DNA of 64,000 nucleotides from an uncultured Pelagibacteraceae bacterium (GTDB lineage Bacteria > Pseudomonadota > Alphaproteobacteria > Pelagibacterales > Pelagibacteraceae), in assembly GCA_902592445.1 (NCBI GenBank), contig CACJEN010000001.1:124001-188000 (forward strand). The letters are read 5' to 3'. The notes beneath the pieces were generated by a model. That model was not told the origin of the DNA. It saw only the letters and a program-made list of their open reading frames with translations, and did not search any database. Position numbers and translations under genes: made by a program. Shown piece after piece: positions 19,455-28,506 of this stretch (within the stretch, counting starts at the first letter, position 1; each line of letters opens with the position of its first letter).

Positions 19455-19555
19455 TTTGCTGACATCAACAATCTATATAACGAAGCAAAAATACCATGAC
19501 CTGATAGCTCTATCAGTAATATAATTGCTCCAAAAAAAATTATTCTTTTGTTCAC
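19451..19555 (-). CDS. Small single-pass membrane protein (34 aa), coupled to upstream small ORF
   Basis: A short minus-strand frame of 34 codons plus TAA. It starts with GTG at 19555, and that GTG overlaps the TGA of the preceding small ORF as GTGA. The product begins with basic residues ([19 protein letters not shown]) and has one hydrophobic stretch at about residues 5-17, then a polar end (ASLYRLLMSAN). Its stop overlaps the stop of the convergent oxygenase gene by 4 bp. Together with its partner it accounts for essentially all of the 215-bp gap. Family unknown. Support comes from tight packing, coupling and membrane-protein composition; conservation was not tested. Confidence 0.55.
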   Translation of the reverse strand: MNKRIIFFGAIILLIELSGHGIFASLYRLLMSAN

Positions 19556-19683
19556 TTTAATAAAAGTACCATTATTAATAAAAACCAAAAAAAGGCGTAA
19601 TAATAATATATATATTTTTTTGCAAACATTTTTGGCACACTTAATTGTTCATCTTTAATTTTTTTTTTTTTATTCTTTGGCAT
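19552..19683 (-). CDS. Small basic membrane protein (43 aa) overlapping the carB 3' end
   Basis: A minus-strand frame of 43 codons plus TGA. The ATG at 19683 lies inside the last codons of carB (14-bp overlap, +1 frame). The product is a lysine-rich N-terminus ([13 protein letters not shown]), a short linker ([10 protein letters not shown]), an aromatic run ([10 protein letters not shown]) and a hydrophobic end ([10 protein letters not shown]), consistent with one membrane helix and a positive cytoplasmic tail. The stop TGA overlaps the GTG of the next small ORF. I do not recognise the family. The frame is real in sequence; translation is inferred from its position and coupling at both ends. 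Confidence 0.55.
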   Translation of the reverse strand: MPKNKKKKIKDEQLSVPKMFAKKYIYYYYAFFWFLLIMVLLLK

Positions 19684-22600
19684 CTTGAAGAGATTTAACA
19701 GTTAATTTCTTTGTTTTAAGTGACTTAATCGCCTCAATAAAAGCATATGCTGTTGACATATTAGTACAGTAAGGAATTTTGTTTGCCAAAGTCCCTCTTC
19801 TTAATGCTCTTGCATCACTAATTCTATGTTCACTATTTCCACCACCAGTATTAATGACTAACGATATTTTATTTGAATTTAAAATATCAACTATATGTGG
19901 TTTGCCGCTGCTAACCTTGTTTATTTTTTTACACCTCATTCCATTTTGCTCTAGAACTTTTGCAGTTCCTTTTGTTGCAGAAAGCGTAAATCCAAGTTTT
20001 GTTAATCTTTGCGCTAAACCAACCACTTCCTGTTTGTGCGAATCTTTTACTGATAAAAAAGCCAAACCTTTGATTGGCAAAGAGTTAGATGCAGCAATTT
20101 GACTTTTTGCAATTGCAATACCAAAATCATCGTCAAACCCCATTACTTCACCAGTCGATTTCATTTCAGGTCCAAGTAAAAGATCACTATCAGGAAATTT
20201 ATTGAATGGAAAAACCGCCTCTTTAACTGCAAATCTTTTATTTGTTTTATATTTTAATTTATATTTAGAAAGTTTCTCTCCAGCCATAACTCTTGAAGCA
20301 ATTTTTGCTAAAGGAATTCCGTTTGCTTTAGATACAAAAGGTACCGTTCTGCTGGCTCTAGGATTTACCTCAATTACAAAAATCTCATCGTTTTTGATTG
20401 CGAATTGAATATTTAATAAACCCTTTACTTTCAAGGCTAATGCTAGCTTTCTAGTTTGAATTTTTATTTCTTTTAAAATATTTTGTTTAATTGAAACAGG
20501 CGGTAGACAACACGCAGAGTCCCCCGAATGTATACCTGCTTCCTCGATATGTTGCATAATACCAGCTACATAAACATCTTTGCCGTCTGAAATTGCATCT
20601 ACATCAACTTCCATTGCATTATCGATAAATTTATCGATTAATATTGGATTTTGCTCTGAAGCTTTAAATGCTTCATTTATAAACTTTGTTAATTGGCTCT
20701 TATCATGAACAATTTCCATAGCTCTACCTCCCAACACATAGGAAGGTCTTACCACTACTGGCAGCCCAATTTTTTCTGACAATTTAATTGCTTGATTAAA
20801 GTTATATGCAATTCCACTTTCTGCTTGTTTTAGTTTAAGCTTTATTAGCAAATCTCTAAATCTGTCTCTATCTTCTGCAAGATCAATCGAGGAATATTGT
20901 GTTCCTAAAATAGGTAATTTGTTATCGTGCAAAAATTTAGCAAGTTTTATTGGGGTTTGTCCACCAAATTGAGCAATTACTCCCAGCAAAGAACCTTTTG
21001 ATTTTTCTTTTAAAATTATATTTTGCACATACTCTTCAACCAATGGTTCAAAATATAATCTATCACTCGTATCATAATCTGTAGATACTGTCTCTGGATT
21101 ACAATTTACCATTATTGTTTCAAATCCTGCTTCTTTAAGGGAAAAACTTGCTTGGCAGCAGCAATAGTCAAATTCAATTCCTTGTCCTATTCTATTAGGA
21201 CCACCACCTAAAATTATAATTTTCTTTTTACTTGATGGATCAGATTCACATTCTGTTTTAATCGAAAAATTCCTTTGATATGTGGAATACATATATGGTG
21301 TAAAAGATTTAAATTCAGCTGCGCAAGTATCTACTTTTTTGTAAACTGGAAAAACCTTCAAAGCTTTTCTTTTTGATCTAATTATATTTTCTTTTATTTT
21401 TGTAAGTTTTGATAATTTTTTGTCAGAAAAACCAATTGATTTTATTCTATTAAACTCATCGTAGGATTTTGGTATACCCTTTTTTATTATATTATTTTCT
21501 TCATCTATAATTTCTTTAATTTGATTTAGGAACCAAGGATCAACCTTTGATAGTTTGTAAATTTTATCTAAAGGTATTTTCTTTCTAAATGCGTCTGCTA
21601 TTAAAAGTAATTTGTTTGGAATATTAATATTTAATTGTTTTAAAATCTCACTTTTTGAATACCCAAATATATCATCTAGACCAGATAAGCCCGTTTCAAG
21701 AGAAACCAATGCCTTTTGAAAGGACTCTTTAAAATTTCTTCCAATAGCCATTGCTTCACCAACCGATCTCATTGAGGTGCCTAATTGTGCCTTGGTGTCT
21801 GCAAACTTTTCAAATGTAAATCTTGGTATTTTTGTTACCACATAATCAATCGTTGGTTCAAAAGATGCTGGTGTTACTTTTGTTATTTCGTTTTGAAGTT
21901 CATCTAAAGTATATCCAACTGCCAATTTTGCAGCTACTTTTGCAATTGGAAAACCAGTTGCTTTTGAAGCAAGAGCAGATGATCTTGAAACTCTTGGATT
22001 CATTTCAATGATAACCATTCTTCCATCTTTAGGATTGATCGCAAATTGAACATTCGATCCACCAGTTTCAACACCAATTTTTCTCAAACATGCTATAGAA
22101 GCATTTCTCATTACTTGGTATTCTTTATCAGTAAGTGTCAATGCTGGTGCGATTGTAATAGAGTCACCCGTATGAATTCCCATTGGATCAACATTTTCTA
22201 TAGAGCAAATGATTATGCAGTTATCATTTTTGTCCCTAACCACCTCCATTTCAAATTCTTTCCAACCATCTAAACACTCTTCAACTAGAACTTGGCTTTG
22301 TGGAGACTCGTGCATTCCTTCTTTTACAATTTTGAAAAAATCTTTTTTAGTTCTTGCTATACCCCCACCTAAACCTCCTAGCGTGAATGATGGTCTTATT
22401 ATTGCTGGAAGACCAATTTTAGATAAACACTTTTTAGCATTAATAAAGTTATTTAAAATTTCGGATTTAGGTAAATCTATACCTATGTCGGACATATTCT
22501 TTCTGAACTTTTTTCTATCCTCCGCGTTTTCAATTGCCTTTGAGTTTGCGCCTATAAGTTCAATTTTATATTTATTTAATAGACCGCTCTTTTCTGCTTT

Positions 22601-22900
22601 TATCGCAAGGTTAAGGGCAGTCTGACCACCCATGGTAGGTAATATTGCTTGAGGCTTTTCTTTCTTAATAACTTCTTCAAGTATATCTATAGTAATAGGC
22701 TCAATATAAGTTTTGTCAGCCACTCCTGGATCAGTCATTATTGTAGCTGGATTTGAATTAATTAAAATTACGTTAAAACCTTCATCTTTAAGAGCTTTAC
22801 ATGCCTGTGTCCCTGAGTAATCAAATTCGCAGGCTTGACCTATTATAATTGGACCAGCTCCTATAACTAAAATTTTTTTAATGTCTTTTCTTTTTGGCAT
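19670..22900 (-). CDS. carB: Carbamoyl-phosphate synthase large subunit
   Basis: A 1076-residue enzyme with two homologous ATP-grasp halves that makes carbamoyl phosphate for pyrimidines and arginine. The first half begins [21 protein letters not shown] and contains [14 protein letters not shown]; the second repeats the pattern with [20 protein letters not shown] and [31 protein letters not shown] and [17 protein letters not shown] are the paired metal/ATP motifs. The last roughly 130 residues are the MGS-like allosteric domain, ending near [17 protein letters not shown]. Its start overlaps carA by 23 bp. Confidence 0.98.
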   Translation of the reverse strand: MPKRKDIKKILVIGAGPIIIGQACEFDYSGTQACKALKDEGFNVILINSNPATIMTDPGVADKTYIEPITIDILEEVIKKEKPQAILPTMGGQTALNLAIKAEKSGLLNKYKIELIGANSKAIENAEDRKKFRKNMSDIGIDLPKSEILNNFINAKKCLSKIGLPAIIRPSFTLGGLGGGIARTKKDFFKIVKEGMHESPQSQVLVEECLDGWKEFEMEVVRDKNDNCIIICSIENVDPMGIHTGDSITIAPALTLTDKEYQVMRNASIACLRKIGVETGGSNVQFAINPKDGRMVIIEMNPRVSRSSALASKATGFPIAKVAAKLAVGYTLDELQNEITKVTPASFEPTIDYVVTKIPRFTFEKFADTKAQLGTSMRSVGEAMAIGRNFKESFQKALVSLETGLSGLDDIFGYSKSEILKQLNINIPNKLLLIADAFRKKIPLDKIYKLSKVDPWFLNQIKEIIDEENNIIKKGIPKSYDEFNRIKSIGFSDKKLSKLTKIKENIIRSKRKALKVFPVYKKVDTCAAEFKSFTPYMYSTYQRNFSIKTECESDPSSKKKIIILGGGPNRIGQGIEFDYCCCQASFSLKEAGFETIMVNCNPETVSTDYDTSDRLYFEPLVEEYVQNIILKEKSKGSLLGVIAQFGGQTPIKLAKFLHDNKLPILGTQYSSIDLAEDRDRFRDLLIKLKLKQAESGIAYNFNQAIKLSEKIGLPVVVRPSYVLGGRAMEIVHDKSQLTKFINEAFKASEQNPILIDKFIDNAMEVDVDAISDGKDVYVAGIMQHIEEAGIHSGDSACCLPPVSIKQNILKEIKIQTRKLALALKVKGLLNIQFAIKNDEIFVIEVNPRASRTVPFVSKANGIPLAKIASRVMAGEKLSKYKLKYKTNKRFAVKEAVFPFNKFPDSDLLLGPEMKSTGEVMGFDDDFGIAIAKSQIAASNSLPIKGLAFLSVKDSHKQEVVGLAQRLTKLGFTLSATKGTAKVLEQNGMRCKKINKVSSGKPHIVDILNSNKISLVINTGGGNSEHRISDARALRRGTLANKIPYCTNMSTAYAFIEAIKSLKTKKLTVKSLQDAKE

Positions 22901-24071
22901 ATTTTTTTACTTCATTAATAAAATCACTAAAAAGGTAATGACTATCTTGTGGTCCAGGATTAGACTCTGGATGATATTGAACAGAAAAAACTGGTTTATT
23001 TTTTAATTTTATACCCTCTATACTATTATCGAATAATGATGTGTGAGTAACAATTATGTTTTTATTTAAACTTTCTCTAACAACTTCAAAGCCATGATTT
23101 TGACTTGTTATCTCTACTTTTTGTGAAATTTGATTTTTTACAGGGTGATTTGCTCCTCTATGACCCAGTTTCATTTTTTTTGTCTTACCATTTAAGGATA
23201 ATGCTAGTATTTGATGACCTAAACAAATACCAAATATTGGAATGTTTGATTGAATTAATTTTTTAATAACAGGAATTGCATATTTTCCTGTTGCCGCAGG
23301 ATCGCCAGGACCATTTGAAAGAAAAATTCCATGAGGCTTTAGTCTTAATATTTCGTCTGCTGTTGTTTTACAATTTATTACCTTTACCTCACAATTATAA
23401 TTAGAAAAATATCTTAAAATGTTTTTTTTTATTCCGTAATCAATTGCAATTATTCTAAAAAGTTTTTTTTTATTTTTTAAATATCCGTTTTTTTTACTCC
23501 ATGTTTTCAAACCTTTCCAAATATATGATTTTTGAGTTGTAACAACTTCAGCAAGATCCATTCCATATAAACCAGGCCATTTTGTAGAGGTTCTTATTAA
23601 TTTATTTATATTAAATTTACCTGTTTTATTATTTGAAATTGTTCCTTTGGGAGCGCCTTTATCTCTAATATAATTAGTTAAACTTCTGGTATCTAAACCA
23701 GTAATTCCAACAATTTTATTTTTTTTTAGCCAGTTATTTAGGTTCATCAGAGACCTATAATTTGATGGATTGCTTATTTCTGAGTTAAAAATAACTCCTC
23801 TAGTCCAAATTTTTTCAGATTCTAAATCCTCATTATTAGTGCCAACATTGCCGATGTGTGGAAAAGTAAAGTTTATAATTTGACCTGCATAAGATGGATC
23901 AGAAATAATTTCCTGGTAACCAGTCAAAGATGTATTAAAACAAACTTCCCCAGTTACCTCACCTTGATAACCTAAGCCTATTCCTTTAAAAACGGTCTTA
24001 TTTTCAAGAACTAGAACAGCTGGTGTAAATTTAGATTTAATTGATAAGTTTTTTTTACGTTTAAGGTACAA
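22878..24071 (-). CDS. carA: Carbamoyl-phosphate synthase small (glutaminase) subunit
   Basis: A 397-residue subunit that releases ammonia from glutamine for CarB. The N-terminal domain has [20 protein letters not shown] and [12 protein letters not shown]. The class I glutamine amidotransferase domain carries FLSNGPGDP, the catalytic Cys in [15 protein letters not shown], and the His/Glu pair in [15 protein letters not shown]. The start is odd: the frame opens with TTG at 24071, directly after an in-frame TAA, and there is no ATG or GTG before the conserved N-terminus, so TTG is the only ordinary start available. A candidate promoter sits 22 bp upstream. Confidence 0.96.
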   Translation of the reverse strand: MYLKRKKNLSIKSKFTPAVLVLENKTVFKGIGLGYQGEVTGEVCFNTSLTGYQEIISDPSYAGQIINFTFPHIGNVGTNNEDLESEKIWTRGVIFNSEISNPSNYRSLMNLNNWLKKNKIVGITGLDTRSLTNYIRDKGAPKGTISNNKTGKFNINKLIRTSTKWPGLYGMDLAEVVTTQKSYIWKGLKTWSKKNGYLKNKKKLFRIIAIDYGIKKNILRYFSNYNCEVKVINCKTTADEILRLKPHGIFLSNGPGDPAATGKYAIPVIKKLIQSNIPIFGICLGHQILALSLNGKTKKMKLGHRGANHPVKNQISQKVEITSQNHGFEVVRESLNKNIIVTHTSLFDNSIEGIKLKNKPVFSVQYHPESNPGPQDSHYLFSDFINEVKKYAKKKRH

Positions 24072-24092
24072 TTACAACTCTTGAGTTAAAGG

Positions 24093-24121
24093 TTAATACT
24101 ACAAAACCTCTTTTTCCTCAA
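24093..24121 (-). promoter_or_regulatory. Candidate sigma-70 promoter for carAB
   Basis: On the minus strand, TTGAGG (24116-24121) and TATTAA (24093-24098) are separated by exactly 17 bp, upstream of the carA TTG start. Transcription would begin near 24086 and leave a leader of about 15 nt. Each hexamer matches the consensus at 4 of 6 positions. No pyrimidine-sensing leader structure is possible in so short a leader. Confidence 0.4.
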
Positions 24122-24193
24122 CCTCTCTAATGTATTTATGTAAAAAAACAATTTATCTTTTGAAGAAATTTATCTATCGAGTAAATTACATAT

Positions 24194-24658
24194 ATGAGCT
24201 TAAGAGAAAAAATTGAATCAGATTATAAAAATGCTTTAAAATCTAAAGATAAAAATAAAATATCAACTTATAGGTTAATTTTATCAGGCATAAAAGACCT
24301 GGATATAAATAATAGGTCAGGACCAAACAAAAAAGAAACAAACGACGAAGATATTAAAAAACTTTTAAAAAAAATGATCAAGCAAAGATCCGAATCTATA
24401 GAAGTATACAAAAAAAATAATAGAGGTGATCTTTTAGAAATCGAAGAGAATGAAGTTAATGTTTTATCTGAATATTTACCTAAACAAATGTCCGAAGAAG
24501 AGATCATAAGTATATGTAAACAAATTATTGAAAAAACAGGTGTAAGCTCAATTAAAGAAATGGGAAAAGTTATGGGGGAATTAAAACAAAATTACTCCGA
24601 TACTATAGATTTTTCAAAAGCTGGAGCTTTAATTAAAGATCTACTTTCCAATAAATGA
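24194..24658 (+). CDS. yqeY: GatB/YqeY domain-containing protein
   Basis: A 154-residue all-helical protein of the YqeY family, related to the tail domain of the GatB subunit of tRNA amidotransferase, which contacts tRNA. Seen: SLREKIESDYKNALKSKDK, TYRLILSGIKDLDI, KKMIKQRSESIEVYKKNNR and EIEENEVNVLSEYLPKQMSE, followed by GVSSIKEMGKVMGEL. It overlaps the dnaG start by 4 bp (ATGA); a yqeY-dnaG-rpoD order is common in bacteria. The molecular function of free-standing YqeY remains uncertain. Confidence 0.9.
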   Translation: MSLREKIESDYKNALKSKDKNKISTYRLILSGIKDLDINNRSGPNKKETNDEDIKKLLKKMIKQRSESIEVYKKNNRGDLLEIEENEVNVLSEYLPKQMSEEEIISICKQIIEKTGVSSIKEMGKVMGELKQNYSDTIDFSKAGALIKDLLSNK

Positions 24659-26430
24659 AATATCCAAAAGAATATTTAGAAGAAATAAAAACAAGGCTTA
24701 AAGTTTCAACTGTAGTCTCAAAGTCGGTCAATTTAAAAAAAAGGGGAAAAGAATACGTAGGGCTTTCTCCATTTAAAAATGAAAAAACACCATCTTTTAC
24801 TGTCAATGATGAGAAAGGATTTTATCATTGTTTCAGTACCAGTGAGCATGGAAATATATTTGACTTTATTATGAAAACTCAAAATCTTAAATTTGGTGAA
24901 GCTGTGAAAACACTTGCTAACTTTGCAGGTATGCAACCATATACCTTTTCTAAACAAGATGAAGTGAGAGAAAAAAATTGGAAGGAATATAAAAGTATTT
25001 TTTCAAGATATGTTGAAAAATATCACGATGAACTTTTTAAAAATCCAAGTGCTGAAATAGCAAAGAATTATATTAAAAGCAGAAATTTAACTGCTGAGGA
25101 AGTTAAAAAATTTAAAATTGGTTTTGTCACAAATAATCAAAATACTTTTGAGGAATTTTCAAAAAATTTTGACATAAAAATTTTAAAAGAAACCGGATTA
25201 TTTTATTTTGACGATAAAAAAAATAAATTTATAGAGAGATTTAAAGATCGGGTTATTTTTCCAATAAATAATATATCTGGAGATCCAATTGGATTGGGTG
25301 GTAGAACTATCAAATCTAAATCTTATCTTGCAAAATACATAAATTCACCAGAGACACCTTTTTTTAAAAAAGGTTCAAATTTATATAATTTAGATAAGGC
25401 TAGAAAACTTTCTAATAAAGAAGATTTCATTTATTTAGTTGAGGGATATATGGATGTCATTGGCTTAAGCAAAGCAGGTATTGAAAATTCTGTAGCAAAT
25501 CTTGGAACAGCTTTAACAACTAGACAAATTTTAATTCTTAATCAATTTTTTGATCATATTATTATTTGTTTTGATGGAGATGATAGTGGATATAAAGCGG
25601 CCTTAAGAGCTGCAGAAAGTTCTATAGTTGAACTTCAACCTGAGAAAAAAATATCATTTCTTTTTCTACCTAAAAATGAAGATCCAGACAGCTATGCTAA
25701 TACATATGGTAAAGAAAATTTTATAAATTACTCAAAAAATAATACTTTATTGATACATGATTTTATTTTTGAACATTATTATAAACAAACAGATGGAAAC
25801 CCATCGTCTTATGCTCTTTTTGAGAAAAAACTAAGATTAATTTCATCAACGATAAAAGATGAATACATAAGAAAGTATGTTTTAGAATTTTTTCTAGATA
25901 AAATAAGTCAACTGACACCCAATATAAACAATTCACACAAAAAAAGTTTTGTAAAAAAAGCAAAATCTCTTCAGTCGACCAAAAATTATTATAATGAGAC
26001 TAAAACTTTAAAACCTGTTGAGTTGAAAGAGTTTTCTCTACTTTATATAATCTTAAAAAAACCAGAATTAATTAGAGAACATTCTTATTTAATTAATGAT
26101 ATAAAAATATTTACAAAAGAAAATAATTTAATTTTCAAAGAATTAATCAATCAAACTAATAATTTTGAGTCCTCAGATATTTCAAACTTAAAAATTGATG
26201 AAAATTTAATAAATAGAATCTATAAGTATGCATCAGTTAAGCATATTCTTGATAAAAATTTTGACGAAGATCAAAAAATAATTGAAATTTTCAATGAAAT
26301 AATTCGAGACCTAAAAAATTATGAATTGGAGTTTAGAATTGCAGAATTAGAATCGAAATTTTCAAAGGATTTAAGTGAAACAACTTTTAACGAGCTAAAA
26401 GAGTTAAAAAAACAGCAAAAAATCAACTAA
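24655..26430 (+). CDS. dnaG: DNA primase
   Basis: A 591-residue primase that makes the RNA primers for replication. The N-terminal CHC2 domain is recognisable (LSPFKNEKTPSFTV...GFYHCFSTSEHGN), but three of the four zinc-ligand positions are changed: Ser38, Lys41 and Thr62 stand where Cys, His and Cys would be, and only Cys59 remains. The TOPRIM core is complete: FIYLVEGYMDVIGL with the catalytic Glu, and IIICFDGDDSGYKAA with the DxD. The weakly conserved C-terminal part should bind DnaB. Loss of zinc ligands in DnaG is, from memory, also seen in other alphaproteobacteria. Confidence 0.96.
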   Translation: MKYPKEYLEEIKTRLKVSTVVSKSVNLKKRGKEYVGLSPFKNEKTPSFTVNDEKGFYHCFSTSEHGNIFDFIMKTQNLKFGEAVKTLANFAGMQPYTFSKQDEVREKNWKEYKSIFSRYVEKYHDELFKNPSAEIAKNYIKSRNLTAEEVKKFKIGFVTNNQNTFEEFSKNFDIKILKETGLFYFDDKKNKFIERFKDRVIFPINNISGDPIGLGGRTIKSKSYLAKYINSPETPFFKKGSNLYNLDKARKLSNKEDFIYLVEGYMDVIGLSKAGIENSVANLGTALTTRQILILNQFFDHIIICFDGDDSGYKAALRAAESSIVELQPEKKISFLFLPKNEDPDSYANTYGKENFINYSKNNTLLIHDFIFEHYYKQTDGNPSSYALFEKKLRLISSTIKDEYIRKYVLEFFLDKISQLTPNINNSHKKSFVKKAKSLQSTKNYYNETKTLKPVELKEFSLLYIILKKPELIREHSYLINDIKIFTKENNLIFKELINQTNNFESSDISNLKIDENLINRIYKYASVKHILDKNFDEDQKIIEIFNEIIRDLKNYELEFRIAELESKFSKDLSETTFNELKELKKQQKIN

Positions 26431-26435
26431 ATAAT

Positions 26436-26466
26436 AAAAAAATCGCATAGATTTTTTTTAAATCTA
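26436..26466 (+). terminator. A/T-rich hairpin pair between dnaG and rpoD
   Basis: A 9-bp perfect stem (26436-26444 with 26450-26458, 5-nt loop GCATA) ends in a T tract. A second 7-bp stem, TAGATTT/AAATCTA (26448-26454 with 26460-26466), shares bases with it, so the two cannot form together. This could be a weak terminator or processing point after dnaG. Nearly all pairs are A-U, so stability is low and the call is tentative. Confidence 0.3.
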
Positions 26467-26495
26467 CATTATACAGATCTACCTAACTTTAAATT

Positions 26496-28331
26496 GTGGA
26501 ACGAATAATTACAAAATCATTTGCTAGATTAATGGGTCGTGGGATCCATAGAGGCTTTATAACCCACGAGGAATTAAATAAATCTCTTGGAAAAAGAAAC
26601 TTATCTAATGAAAATTTAGCACAGGCCTTCATTCATATATTAGATGAGAGCATAGTATTAGTTGAAAAAAAATCAGACTACAAAATTTTAAAAAAGAAAG
26701 ACTCTTCGTCTAAAGAGGAGGGAAAAACTATTGAGAAAAGTGACGACCCTATCAGAATGTATTTAAGAGAGATGGGAGGTGTGGAGCTTTTATCTAGAGA
26801 AGGTGAGATTGCAATCGCAAAGAGAATTGAAGCCGGTAAAGATGTAATGCTTAATGCTCTTTCGCAAAGCCCAATTACGGCTCAACAATTTTTTGAGTGG
26901 AATACGAAACTTCAAAATGATGAAATTTTAGTAAGAGAAATTATAGATATTGATACTAATTACATGGAGGACGAAGATACCGGACAAAGTGCAAAGCAGA
27001 AAAAATCTGACAATGGCAATGAGGAAGGCGAAGAACAGAGTTCTAATTCAAGTGAAGATGATGAATTTAATCCTACTTTAGCTGCAATGGAAACTGAAAT
27101 TAAACCAAAAGTATTACAAACTGTCCATAATTTAACAAAAGAATACAATAAGCTTATTAAGTATCAAAAAGAAAAAATTGATTGTTCTTTAAACTCACAA
27201 GTTTTTTCAAGTTCAAAAGAAAAAAATTACAAAAAAATTGTAGATGATATTTTAGAAAATATAAAATCACTCCAGTTATCTCCATCTGTATTAGAGGAAT
27301 TAGTGCAGAAACATTATGCAGAAAATAAAAAGATCATCTCTCTTGAAGGAAATCTTCTAAGACTTGCAATTGATGCTAAAATTACTAGAGATGAATTTAT
27401 TAAATTTTATGTTGGTAATGAAATAAACCCTAATTTAAAAAGCTTCTTAGATACAAATGAAGTATGGAAAAAATTTTTCCAAAAAAACAAAGATGAATTT
27501 AAAAATATTAGAGAAAGACTTATTGAAATAAGCCATAAACTTGGAATCTCTGTAACTGATTTTAAAAAATTGGTGAGCAGGGTACAAAAAGGTGAAAAAG
27601 AATCTAGAATTGCAAAAAAAGAAATGGTTGAAGCAAATCTAAGATTGGTTATTTCAATTGCTAAGAAATATACGAATAGAGGATTACAATTTTTAGATCT
27701 GATACAAGAGGGGAATATAGGTTTGATGAAAGCCGTAGATAAATTTGAATATCGAAGAGGTTATAAGTTTTCAACTTATGCAACTTGGTGGATAAGACAA
27801 GCAATCACTAGATCAATTGCAGATCAAGCAAGAACAATAAGAATACCAGTTCATATGATCGAAACAATAAATAAAATAGTGAGGACACAAAGGTTAATTT
27901 TAAGTGAATTTGGAAGAGAGGCAACTCCCGAAGAGCTTGCTAAAAAGTTAAGAATGCCATTAGAAAAAGTTAGAAAAGTACTCAAAATTTCAAAAGAACC
28001 AGTGTCATTGGAAAAACCAGTTGGAGATGAAGAGGACAGCAGTTTAGGAGATTTCATTGAAGATACAAAAGCACTAGCTCCATTAGAACAAGCAATTAAA
28101 TCTAATTTAAGTGAAGCAACCACAAAAATTTTATCTACATTAACTCCAAGAGAGGAAAGAGTCTTAAGAATGAGATTTGGTGTAGGAATGAATACAGATC
28201 ACACGCTTGAAGAGGTTGGACTACAATTTTCTGTTACAAGAGAAAGAATAAGACAAATTGAGGCAAAAGCGCTGAGAAAATTAAAACACCCAAGTAGATC
28301 TAAACAATTAAAAAGTTTCTTAGAAAGTTAA
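26496..28331 (+). CDS. rpoD: RNA polymerase primary sigma factor (sigma-70, RpoD)
   Basis: A 611-residue primary sigma factor. Region 1.2 reads [20 protein letters not shown]. It is followed by a long, acidic non-conserved insert ([18 protein letters not shown]). Region 2 has [20 protein letters not shown] and [15 protein letters not shown], which recognises and melts the -10. Region 3 and then region 4.2 close the protein ([20 protein letters not shown], the -35 reader). The start is GTG at 26496. The tRNA-Val gene begins only 2 bp after the stop codon, so tRNA-Val is probably cut out of the rpoD transcript. Confidence 0.97.
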   Translation: MERIITKSFARLMGRGIHRGFITHEELNKSLGKRNLSNENLAQAFIHILDESIVLVEKKSDYKILKKKDSSSKEEGKTIEKSDDPIRMYLREMGGVELLSREGEIAIAKRIEAGKDVMLNALSQSPITAQQFFEWNTKLQNDEILVREIIDIDTNYMEDEDTGQSAKQKKSDNGNEEGEEQSSNSSEDDEFNPTLAAMETEIKPKVLQTVHNLTKEYNKLIKYQKEKIDCSLNSQVFSSSKEKNYKKIVDDILENIKSLQLSPSVLEELVQKHYAENKKIISLEGNLLRLAIDAKITRDEFIKFYVGNEINPNLKSFLDTNEVWKKFFQKNKDEFKNIRERLIEISHKLGISVTDFKKLVSRVQKGEKESRIAKKEMVEANLRLVISIAKKYTNRGLQFLDLIQEGNIGLMKAVDKFEYRRGYKFSTYATWWIRQAITRSIADQARTIRIPVHMIETINKIVRTQRLILSEFGREATPEELAKKLRMPLEKVRKVLKISKEPVSLEKPVGDEEDSSLGDFIEDTKALAPLEQAIKSNLSEATTKILSTLTPREERVLRMRFGVGMNTDHTLEEVGLQFSVTRERIRQIEAKALRKLKHPSRSKQLKSFLES

Positions 28332-28333
28332 TT

Positions 28334-28408
28334 GGGCCGTTAGCTCAATAGTAGAGTACTGCATTGACATTGCAGGGGTAGTTGGAGCGTAACCAACACG
28401 GCCCACCA
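28334..28408 (+). tRNA. tRNA-Val(GAC) with non-canonical D and T loops
   Basis: A complete cloverleaf with encoded CCA: acceptor GGGCCGT/ACGGCCC (7 Watson-Crick pairs), D stem GCTC/GAGT, anticodon stem CTGCA/TGCAG around TTGACAT (anticodon GAC, valine), T stem GTTGG/CCAAC and discriminator A. The loops are unusual. The D loop AATAGTA lacks the usual GG, and the T loop is AGCGTAA instead of TTCRANY, so U54, U55 and A58 are all replaced. All stems are perfect apart from one G-T in the D arm, so it looks functional rather than decayed. It has no room for its own promoter behind rpoD. Confidence 0.85.
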
Positions 28409-28426
28409 TTATAAAGTTATCTTCAA

Positions 28427-28453
28427 TTGATAAATAAAAAAAAATGATATAAT
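28427..28453 (+). promoter_or_regulatory. Candidate extended -10 promoter for the methyltransferase gene
   Basis: TGATATAAT (28445-28453) contains a perfect -10 hexamer TATAAT with the extended TGn element. A TTGATA (28427-28432) lies 15 bp upstream, shorter than ideal, which the extended -10 could offset. Transcription would start near 28460, leaving about 47 nt before the ATG at 28507. Confidence 0.4.
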
Positions 28454-28506
28454 TATTTTTATTTTCATTTAATAAGTGCAAGTACAAATTAAAATTAAAT
28501 ATAAAT

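Noticed and set aside
22209-22625. 138-codon plus-strand open frame opposite carB
   Set aside because: It lies wholly antisense to a strongly conserved CarB region, and the product is a serine/leucine-rich shadow with no family features.
24076-24087. AACTCTTGAGTT palindrome between carA and yqeY as a regulator site
   Set aside because: Five-base arms with a two-base centre are expected by chance in such AT-rich sequence, and no partner site is seen.
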